Positions 37,601 through 49,600 of a stretch of 64,000 nt of DNA are shown here, one piece after another; positions within the stretch are counted from its first letter, which is position 1, and each line of letters starts with the position of its first letter. A program made the translations under genes and the position numbers. This stretch comes from Antedon bifida. Taxonomy: Eukaryota; Echinodermata; Crinoidea; Comatulida; Antedonidae. The stretch covers positions 30,875,409 through 30,939,408 of the forward strand of contig OY727093.1 of assembly GCA_963402885.1 (NCBI GenBank), given 5' to 3'. Under the pieces are notes generated by a model. The model made no database searches. It was given only the letters and a program-made list of their open reading frames with translations, and was not told the DNA's origin.

Positions 37601-40600
37601 TACAAAAATAAACATCTAGAAATACAACATAGTATGAGGTCTCCATCAACTATAATGAATTTCCCAAATCAAAAATAATATATATCATAACAGTTTCTAA
37701 AGGAAAAATAAAGACATATTAACATCAATGAAGCATGCTACCAGACTAATAACAGAATACATTGAACCATTTTATGAATTAGTTTAATTGCCACATGAGT
37801 CATTCAGTGTTTTCAACAACTAGCTAAATGGACGTATTTATTGCACAACATGGCAACAAAGATTGTAAAATTCATCTGCCCATGTTCACAAACCAATTGG
37901 CGTTGTGATAGTTCCTACAACCACACCATGTTCCAAATTTGGTGTAATTGCTAAAGTAGATTGGTTTCTTATGTTTAAGTTTCAGATGATTATAAAGCTC
38001 TGTCAACACTATCAAACTTTATGTGACAAAAAAATGTGATGTGCCCATATGGGCAAATCACTACCATATTTTTGTCAAACTAGCTTGATAGTGGTGTAGA
38101 CAGAGCTTTAACCTTTCACACTCTATGGTGCCACGTCGTGCAAACTGGTTATGTGCTCCTACAAACATCGCATGCATAACAAGCAAAAAAACATGGGCAC
38201 ATTCTGACGAGAAGACAATTTACATGAATTTTGCTGAGCAGCTGCTGCGGCAGGAGGAGGTGGCGGAGGGGTTTCCAGGGAGTAACTGCTTGTCGGCTCA
38301 AGATACATAGAATGACATTGGTTGGAAAGCAAACCTCGACGTCGCCGTCTCGCTGCTTGATAAAGTGAGGAAGAAACAAGAGAAATTGAAAGAAATGCAG
38401 AAAAAGAAATGATACCACACAGAACGATTATATGAATACATATTTAACCATGAATGAAATCATAATTTAAAAAATTTAGTGTCTTTCAAAAGTTCCTAAC
38501 AATAGTACCATGATAGTACTTTAAATTGGTTGAGTTTTTGGGATGACTGCTCTAATGAATTTAGGTATTATTTGTACAATTTCAATTTAATGTTTATTTA
38601 TTTACCTATCATAGCTATATTGTATATTTAACAATTTAACGGTCTACAGAATAATATATATGAATAATTTGGCTTTAAAACTAATCATCCAGATGCATGT
38701 TGAATTTCCAAAACATTTAAAGCTCTGTCTACACTATCAAACTAGTTTAAGCGGCCAATTATGCTAGTGATATGCTTAAATATGATAGTGATATGACATC
38801 TTCATGTCCATATATGGACACATCACATTTTTATGTCACATAAAGTTTGATAGTGTAGACAGAGCTTTAGAGCATCACTTATTCCGTTTATTAAATTTAA
38901 TAAAAACAAACAAATCAACAAAACAATTAATTAACAAACAATGAAATGAACAAATGAAGAGAAGTAAAAGATAACTTTGGAGAATAGAAATATTACAATT
39001 TGTTTAAGCTCTGTCTACACTATCAAACTTTATGTGACAAAAAATGTGATGTGCCCATGGTAGTAATATGCCCATCATCATGTCCATATATGGGCACATC
39101 ACATTTTGTTGTCACATAAAGTTTGATAGTGTAGACAGATGTTGTAATGCACTAATTTGAATGAGAATGAGCACCTCATATGATGAATGATTAAAATGCA
39201 TATTCCTTAAAGTGACTTATTTTCGGTTAAAAAAAAGATTTGTTTATTGTTCATGTCATAAGTATCATGCTTACAAACAATCGTAAATTTTAAATTTAAT
39301 ACAATATTCAACTTTACCTGAAACAAAGAAATGTTATTCTTAATAAATTAAAAATAGTAATAGAAAGAAAAATAAATACTATTTCTTATCAAGTTCATAC
39401 AATTGTATACATGTGAGTTTCAAGGGCATCAAAAATGTATTTTGGGAATGTTGTCAAGTTATTATGAATTATTGGAACATAAATTGTCATAATGTGCTAT
39501 AAAAAAATAATTTTAAAGCAGTAATTTTGATTTTAGATATATGAAAGATAAGCAAAGCTTTGAGGATGAAAAACAGCAAAAGAACGGCAAAAAATTATAA
39601 AAACAAACCAATTAAAATTGTCATTATTGTTAACAAACCATGATAAAATTCCCACAATACACCTGTTTGTGAAACCCAGTAAGTGCACTATACTACTATC
39701 TATGAGGCAGAAAGCATTTTGCCGTTTACCTAAATTTTCTCTAGATGTAGATTTGGACCGTGATATTCTTGATGCTACCGTGCCCGATACGCTTGTATTC
39801 CTCTGCGTGTGTCTTGAGCGTGCCCGTGAAGCTGCACCTGTGTTGACGTCACTATTTGAACGAGGCCCAAGCACCAGTGCGTTCCCATCTGTAGCGGTAA
39901 AAGCGCAAATAAAAAACCCAATGCATACACATGTATCAAACCAACTGAGAACATTCAGTATTTTAATATTAAAAATTTTTTTTTTTGCAATGTTTTATAC
40001 CGTTTTGTAATAAATGGTTAATTTTGTTCTTGTTAACTGCAACATTTCTTTGTAAACATACAATTTTAAATGTTATCAATTCAGTTTGTGTACTTTGGTG
40101 GTGCCATTACTTTTATTTATCAGAATTTTAATAAATTTGTTAAATACATTTCATAATTTATTTCCAATAATTGTACTCCATTATCAGGAGAATAAAATGA
40201 AATTGTTTCTATTGGTTTTTTTTAATATAAATTTTGAATTCAAGTTAAAACTTTTTCTTTCTTCTTTTCAAACATTTTCCAAATACATTTCATAATTTAT
40301 TTCCAATAATTGTACACCATTATCATCAATTACATGAAATTGTTTCTATTGATTAAAATATAAATTTTGAATTCAAGTTCTTTCTTCTTTCCATATTACA
40401 ATATAAGTGATATTTATTGCAACACACAATAAATCAGACTTCAGACAAAGCAAATAGCTAATTTGCAAGTGGACACGGTGAATAGAAATTTGCATGCAGG
40501 TGGATGTGTTTAGAAATGTGCCAGTGAGGTTGAAATGGTCTTGTGCTGTGCTAAGTGAAGTATAACAGGATCTAAGTGTTTTGCATTTTACAAAATGTCC

Positions 40601-43600
40601 ACAGAAGAAAGCCTAGAGATATTTAACATGCAACCCATGGACAAACAAAGCCTATGTGCAATCTCCTATAAAACACTGTCCACACTATCAAACTAGTTTG
40701 ACAAAAAAATGTGATGTGCCCTAATATGGTAGTAATATTCCCATATATGGGCACATCACATTTTGTTGTCACATAAAGTTTGATAGTGTATATACAGAGC
40801 CTAATAAAGTGTGTGAATTAAAGATAGTTAATACATATTTGTATGTAATGAGTGGGGAGGTTGAGAGATGGGTGGGGTGGTTGGGGGATAAGGGGATAAA
40901 CGGCGGTTTAATCATAGCATTGCCATGCAACTTTGTGTGGGGTTACAAACTTTGGAATGGACACTGTATGGAGTTAAGTGTAATTTTGGAGGGTGGGCAG
41001 GTAATCGAAAGGAATACTCTTGAGCAGAGGTTATTGAAATTGTGATTGAAATATTGAACTAGCTTACCATGTTCTGATTTTGTAACCCTCATTGACCTTC
41101 GAGCAGGTATTCCTGGAGTTATTCGACTGCTTAAAACAAAAAAAAGGTTTGTCATATAATGAAGTTTACATAATACAAAAAATGCCATTTCAGAAAATTT
41201 TGGAGGACTCGGACGATCCACTCTGACTCAACCTCGACATTATGGGTGTCATCATTTTTAGGAGTGGTAGAATAGAAAAAACAAGTGATTTTCTGTGGCA
41301 GAAAAGAAGAAAATGCAATTTCGATTTTTTAGACAATAAAGTAATTTTGTACAGTACTGTATGAAAATAAAACCTGTTCATTTATCTGGTAAATAACACA
41401 TTTATCTGATTTTTGATGACTAAAGAATTTGTTTCAAAAAAGTGTATTTTAAAAAGAAAAGCTTACAGATTTTCAGCAGAACTAGCTTTACTAGAATTCT
41501 TAGATAGCGATCCGACGCTAGACGCTCCGCTTGCTTCACCCTGTAAACCACGCTGCTTTGACGGATCCAAACCATTAAACAATTTATCAGCTGCTTGTTT
41601 GAAATGCTCATGAAACTTCCAATATGCTCTGAAAAAAAAGAAAATATATATAAAATCATATTAAAGATTGATTGAATTAATTCATTTAATTAAATATCAA
41701 TCAGTAAAAAAATAATTACTCATTTGTTGATCAGGAACTTTATTATGTTTATGTAGATTTTGTTCTGGTGAGTTTAAAAGCCTTATTTGAACTACATACA
41801 AGTCACTCTTTAATAATGAGTTTACTTTCTAAATATATTCACTTTTTAAAATTTTATTTCTTTATTTTTTAAATTCAATTTTCTGCCATATACAATACAA
41901 AGAAAAAGACAAAACGAAATATAAAGGCAAGGAAAGACCAAACAGATGCTAAACAATTAAAGCATCTACAAGAAAGCGACCAACTACAAACATTTTCACC
42001 ATCAAAATTATTTTTAAAATAAGTATTTAGATAATTTAATAATTTGGTTTTAAAAGATCTTTCTTCACTTATGTGTGGAAATACAATAAAAACTATGTGA
42101 CTAACTTTCTAGCAGTCGCCCTGGCTTCTGAGTCAGGATCCTCTATGCCTCTACGTATTGCTTCTGATAACGGATTCACATGCCTCTCCATTGAGTGCGT
42201 TTCCCACGTTGATACAATTGTTAAAATAAATAACATTGTATTTCTGAGACAAAATTAAAATATTATTAATAATAAAATCACTGATTAAGGTTGTGAACTA
42301 GAATACAAGAATCATATAATATTGTAAAGTCATCAATATTAACTGTTAAGATGTCATATCACTACCATATTTGGGCATATCACTACCATATTTGGGCATA
42401 TCACTACCATATTTGGGCATAACACTACCATATTTGGGCACATCACACTGCTAAGATAAATTTCATTTCATGTAACAGAAAATAGCACTTTTCAATTCTA
42501 ACAATTTTCAATTATTTAACAAAAACGGTGCCCTTTTAAGCGCTGTCTACACTATCAAACTTTATGTGACAAAAAAAATGTTATGTGCCCATATATGGAC
42601 ATGATGATGTCATATCACTACCATAGTTGAGCATATTACTACCATATTTGGGCACATCAAATTTTTTGTCAAAATAATTTGATAGTGTAGACGGAGCTTA
42701 ACACACACACAAGTATAGAGGGCGCTGTTGAGCTTGTTTACATCTTCACACTTACCTTCTAATAGCAGTAGATTTTGATGTGGAAAAACCGGTAATAATT
42801 GGTATTAACCTATGACCATGCGTTTGCTATAACAAAACAAGAAAAAATTTTGAAAACAAATCATATTATTAAGCCAATAATTTAATTTTTCTCATTTAAT
42901 TAATTTAAGTTTGTTTTTTATGGTTTGATCTTTGAATTTGTAAACACCTTTTAACTTTTGTATTGTTTTAGTTATGTTTTTTTTACTTTTACTTTTAATT
43001 GTTGTTTTTTTGTAAATAGTTTTGTATACTGAAACGACTTGGTTAAAAACACTATATTAAGCGATCAAGTCTTCCGTTTTCAAATAAAGTTATTATTATT
43101 ATTTCACCCAGTACTGAATTTATGGAAATATGCTTGACATACAACTGGCTTTTCAGAATTATGGAAGATTATGCTAGATTATCCAAAATTATTCCTAGCA
43201 TTAATGCTAGATGCTAAATGGTGATATCACCGCGCACACACAGGACAAAGTAGTATTACTTAGGTCAAGTGTTTTGGAGAAATTTACTAGAGTACCACCT
43301 AATAAGGCACAGCTTGATTACCAGTTGTTTTTTTTTTTTTTTCCCTCTGTCAGTCTTAATAGACTGTCGAAAACGGCAGTGTCATTTTAGTCTTACATTC
43401 GATTACCAGTACAATTTAAATATTTTAATAAGTAACGTAGCTCTTATTCTCAATGTTATATAAATCAATAATTGAAATAAAAGTGTATACAATAGTATAA
43501 ACGTAGATCTAGAGTACACCAGCAGTGAAGTCAACTGATACTAAGTATCCAACGACGGCCATGTGTTTTCAGGAGAAGACGGCTACAAGAAAGATAACAG

Positions 43601-46600
43601 TAACCATACAACCACCTTCCTCCTTGATCTTTTCATTGGGTTTGAATGATCTCATTGGCAACCTGACATAGATCCTCTTTAATAATTGGTGACAGTGGCT
43701 TAGGCTGCTTTTGTGCTTTCCTGGCAGCTAGTGACTATGATTTTATATTTTCTCCTTGCATCATGTTTGTTTAATTTGTTGATTTGTATTATTATTTGTA
43801 ACATGTTTTTTTTCTTTTGCCTGAATAAATAATAAATGATTATAATATTTAATAATAATAATAATACATACCTTTATTATTAGATTGATACACACCATGC
43901 CTGACGTTGACATGATTTTTGCACTATTTTGAAGAAGTAGAAATAATGTTGGTAAAACTGACTCCGCAGCATGCTCAAATGAACGGCCTAATTTGGAAGA
44001 TAAATACCTGCAAAAAATCATTAAAAATTACATTATATAATTAAAAATTGTGATATATAATTAACTATATTGCTTAAAGATGTATTGTCACTAAAAACAT
44101 GAAAAATGAAGAATTATAAAATAGGCCATATTGCAGTTTTAATAAAGTTATTCACTTCTGTAACTAATTATTTCACTTATAAAAAGACAATAAGCTTTAA
44201 ATTACATTTTTTTCAGGTAAATAATTTTGTTAATCCAGTTTTTGGTCAAAGTGAATAACCATTAAGTGACATTAAAATGGCATAATCAACACAAATTTTT
44301 TTAACATTTTTTTTTTAGGGGGACAATATATCTTTAATGAAAGAAAGAATATAATTAAATATTAATGTAGCCATAACTAATTGCTTTTAATATATACATT
44401 TTAAAAGACCAAACACCAATGTAATGCTCGCCTCTCTTACAACCTGTTAAAATATATTAATGTTTAAAAGTCTTTCGCATAATGTTAATACAGACCTCCA
44501 TTACAACTTGTTAAATACATTAATGTTTAAAATTCTTACGCTAATGTAATGCAGGCCTCTCGTACGACCTGGGACCTAAGATCTTTGGCGGACATAACTA
44601 ATGAGTCTTCCATAAAGCGCAGACTCTGTGTAAAACAGTCGTAATCTTTTGCTCCAGCTATCACAAGACTACGAATCTTCTTGAGCTGTTGACAAAATTA
44701 TAATAATTATTAAAATAAATTAATTAATTAAGGTTTTTTACTTTAAATTATTAATAACGAGTATCACATTAATGAGGAAGATTAAATAAATAGTAATGAC
44801 AATGTTGATGACAACAAATTGATGATGAAAATATTGATAATGAAAATGTTGATAATGAAAATGTTGATAATGAAAATGTTGATAATGAAAATGTTGATAA
44901 TGAATATGTTGATAATGAAAATGTTGATAATGTAATGTTGATAATGAAAAAGTTGATAATGAAAATGTTGATAATGAAAATGTTGATAATGAAAATGTTG
45001 ATAATGAAAATATTGACAATGAAAATGTTGGCAATGAAAATGTTGATAATGAAAATGCTGATAATGAAAATGTTGATAATGAAAATGTTGATAATGAAAA
45101 TGTTGATAATAAAAATGTTGACAATGAAAAAAAAAATGAAACTATAATGATATTCATGATGAAATGTTGGTGGTGGTGGTGGTGGTGGTAATGTTGATAC
45201 TAATGGTTTCGAGATGACCAGAATAATGATGATAAAATGAAATAGACTTACAGCACTACACCGCTGCTCCCAATCATTCTTATCATTATTCAGAATACTA
45301 GTAATACTATTAAATTCTTCTTCTAATGATTTTGAACTAAAAATCTGAAACAAAACCAAAACAATTAAAACATAAATAATAATCACATTATATTTGTGCA
45401 ACTGCAATGTATGATTATTTGATCTTAACATGAATCCCCTGTGGTCAAATGGTCAAAATGAACTCAACCTGAGAGGTCGAACATTCTTTATCTCAATATG
45501 CTATATTACCATGTTTTAATGATAAAGTAAAATATCTATTCAGGGGTCATCCCAATCACACTTTCCCTATTGAGAGGACACCTTTAGGGGATATTTTGTC
45601 ATTGTGCCCCTAAAGCATGGTTCCAACTAGCGACGCAACGAAATGACATATTGACGCAAAGTGCTGTATTGCATAATCACAACCAACGACGTAACAGTGC
45701 TGCAAAGATTGCAGGTTTGATTTCAAGCAGGCGGGGGCAAACACAATTATTGAAAGGGCATTTTCTTACGTTGCATATGTTGCGTTACGTTGCGTCGCTA
45801 GTGAGAACCAAGCTTAAGTAGGGATTATACTGTATATGATTAGGAGTACAGAAATAATATTAAGAGATTGTTAACTATGGTAACAAGTATAGAACTTAAA
45901 GTACAGTATAAAGACCTAAGAGATGATGATGATCTATCACATTTTGGTATTATATCAAGTAGTACAACATAGACTAAACAAGAATTAATGAACCTAAACA
46001 ATTTGTCATACTAAAGTACAAGACGTATTAAGTACATTTGATCTTTAGTTTAGCGTGAACTTTATACACAGTACTTTTATACTTTTAAATATAGAGATGC
46101 TATTGCTACTTTTATACTTTTAAATATAGAGTTGCTATTGCTACTTTTATACTTTTAAATATAGAGTTGCTATTGCTACTTTTATACTTTTAAATATAGA
46201 GTTGCTATTGCTACTTTTATACTTTTAAATATAGAGTTGCTATTGCTACTTTTATACTTTTAAATATAGAGTTGCTATTGCTACTTTAACCTATTGTAGA
46301 CCCCTATTAAAGGGACATCTTCAGGACCAAAAAAAGTGTTAGTGTTGGCCTTACAGTAACTTTTTAAGGGTGCATCTTCAGGGCCCAAAGAAAGTGGTAG
46401 CCCTTGAATAAGGGTTGGCTGTAGTGTTAATATATATACTGCGCCTCATTTATTTCACAGGAAAGTGTCCCCTTAATAGGGGTGTCCCATAAGGAGGGGT
46501 TCTACTGCATATGTATATGTTCTGTCCAAGGTTAAATATTCCATGTACTTTTGTTTTGGTGTTGGAAAAGATATGAAGATATTTTATTTTATTTTTATTT

Positions 46601-49600
46601 CAACAACTTACTGATACTATAGGCACTTCTTCGTAAGCTTCTACAAATCTATCTTCATTTAAAGCTCCTACAAGAAATTACAAAAATGCTGCATGATGTA
46701 TTTGTGACAACAGAACATTAAAATAAATATTACAAAACAGAAGCTAAACTACATTAGTAATATTGTTGATGACACATAAAACATGTATTTGTTTTTGTAA
46801 CAACATTTATCCAATTACAGCAAATCTATATTGGTGATTTCCGTGTTAGGAATTTCATTCAAAGTTTAATTGGTAGAGAAGGTCCAGTGTCAGTTGAAGT
46901 ATTCAACTATCTCTATCTATTTTAAGATTTCCTGTACCAATGCGTCTCATCAGTTGTGGAATGTTAATTATACCCACTACTTTGCTGTTAGCATTATTGT
47001 ATCTGAAATAATTTTGGATTTTATATTGTAATCATTATTGACCGAGTTAAATCTCATGCTCGAATATAATCCCACCCCCTAATTTAGGCTAAATTCAGAC
47101 ACAATCCATTGTTAATGTAATCTGAGTATAATCCCACCACTTAATTTTCACAAAATTTCAATCCAGGCCCCTTGGGACTATGCTTGGTCATTTATCATTA
47201 AACAATCAATATTGCATAAAAAGTGCCACCAACCTGTCGAGCCTGGACGACTTCCTAATTTCTTGCCAGCCGATGACGAGCTTCTTTTTACTGTGGTGGC
47301 TTTGTGGGAAGCCTGTAAAAAAATAAACAAAAAATTATAAAAAAAAATCAACAGTAAACAAACAAAATTGCTATATAATTAGAAACAAAATATTGAAAAT
47401 CAAAACTATGGGAATGAAATATAAAATAGGACAACTGAAAACTTAAAAGAATGTTCTAGAAAAAAAAAATGTAAAAAAAAATGGAATAAGTATATAAGAA
47501 GGAATATGAAATAAAAATAAGTAATTGAAATATGTTTATTTCTTATTATAAGTATTACGTATCATTTGTTCTTTAAATATTATAATAAAATGTTTACAAA
47601 AATAAATCTTAATTGCTCTTTTTAAGAAATTACTTGCTAATTGCTAAAATTTTATTGTGTTTATTAAAACTAAATACTAATTTGTTTCAACAAACAAAAT
47701 AATTTGTATTTATTAATATGATTCATATGTTATTTATTAATATGTTCAATATACAATTCTGATATTGTTGCAACTAAAAAATACATGAATCTTGTATCAA
47801 AGGTTGGTGATTCCATTATCTACGAGGGGTGTCCTTCTAAAGTATTCTTTGGTCTATTTAATATGTAATTAAACATGTTATTAAGTCTAATCTAGATAGT
47901 GTACAGTTGTGTTCTTGCTGTAATTAAAGGTGTTTAAGTGAACTGCTGATTTTAAAACTCAGATTTATCTGCAGTGATTGGGGAAAAAAAAGAAACTTTT
48001 TAAAAAATGTAAAAAAGGAACAAAAATTAAAAGAACAACATAATAGAGAAAAAGAATGTGTTGATAGATTTGGTAAAAAATCCAAATAATAAATAAATAG
48101 TAATAGATACAAAATACAAATATAGAGAAAGGGAGGTTTTCGATAAAATTTGGTTCGAAAAATGAAGATTAAAAATAAATTGAAATGACCCTCAACCTGG
48201 CAACCAAATTAATGGTTGTTAATCCGCAACCAAGATTCTCACCTCACGGAATCGTTTCAAAATATCTGCACGCGATGATGGCAAGGGAGGCTTGTGTGGC
48301 GTTGGCTCAAGCTCAATCTGTGCCGTCAGCCGCCAAATGTTACGCAAAATAAATATTTCAAATTGGAAATAGATAAATCAACACATCGTCCCATTTCAGT
48401 GTTAGTTTTATAGTTTTTATGATAATAAAAGGATTTACAGAAAATGTATTTGTTAAGCTCTGTCTACACTATCAAACTAGTTTGTCATTTGTCAAAAAAA
48501 TGTACCCAAATATGGTAGTGATATGCTTAAATATGGTAGTGATATGACATCATCATGTCCATATATGGGCACATCACATTTTGTTGTCATAAAGTTTGAT
48601 AGTGTAGACAGAGCTTTAGAATATGTACCGTATAATAACATGAGTAAAATGGTCATTCTCCAGATATTATCAATAATAAATGAAATGTTCAGCTCACAGC
48701 AGACACATTCAATAAATTATAATAAATAATCATATGATTAACACATAAAAGACATGTATGCATCTAATTTGCATAATTAATTAGTATTCCATTGAACATC
48801 ATTGATGCTTATGAGTGCATTGTTATAGTTAGTATGATCTCACCTCATTAAAAGCGGCTACTGCCGAGGTTTTTTGTAGCATTGGTGTCACCCTAGAATT
48901 CCAAGGCTTTCGCTATAAACGTACAGAAACGAGCGTGCACACAATGTTAGATATGTTTACTATTTACACACAAGTGCAGCAAATTTGGTGACAATTATAA
49001 TCTGTAAATCTTTCTTAAAAATGTATTATAAATTTATCAGAATAGTGTTACAATAGAAATTCTTTTTTTAGGATTAATTTGGTTGTCATGAATCCATCAT
49101 CAAATGTTTTTCCTTTGTTTTTTCTCTGACTGTTTTTATGTATGATACTTATGATGTATGGATTCGAAAAACAAACAAACATTGTTGTAGTAGTGCAAAA
49201 ATTATGATACAAATTTTAATTATAATGTACTGCATTCTCACACATCAATTTTTGTATAGTTTTAGAATGTAGGTAACCAGATGTCAACACAAGCATCATC
49301 ATTCTGAATCGTTCGTATCAAGAGGGTGAAATTACACTTTTTCTTGGTAATCCGATTATTATTATCAGTAGTCGCTAAGTATTTATATCCGTAGACAGTA
49401 CATTATTTATGTATAACAATTTTTGCTGTTCAATAGTGTTGCAGCAGTAATATTTAAGTGGGTAGCCTCATAAAACCAGACACAATTTTGTGCATAGCCT
49501 CATAAAACCAGACACAATGTTGTGCCTAGTCTTATTATGACCAGACACAATAACATATTACTATAACTAGTAAAACACATTGTTGACATGTACTGAAAGT

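Larger units (their letters stand above)
35190..39729. other. CLASP intron region flanking the cassette exon
   Basis: A 4.5-kb stretch between constitutive exons 14 and 16. It holds the cassette exon, four family A copies (three of them within 1 kb of the cassette), a family D element and a GAT microsatellite. Nothing else coding is seen. Confidence 0.55.

Noticed and set aside
39618..40010. 130-codon plus-strand frame
   Set aside because: It overlaps CLASP exon 14 in antisense and has no independent support.
41190..41381. Extra CLASP exon between exons 12 and 13 (minus frame ending SGSSESSKIF)
   Set aside because: No proper acceptor, and exons 12 and 13 already join in frame.
42350..42452. 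CRISPR-like array
   Set aside because: Four direct 21-bp repeats have no spacers and derive from the MITE interior in an animal genome.
44738..45431. Repetitive minus-strand frames of 139 and 220 codons and a plus-strand frame at 44935-45147
   Set aside because: They read through the 15-bp minisatellite; the longer one merely runs into genuine CLASP exon 7.
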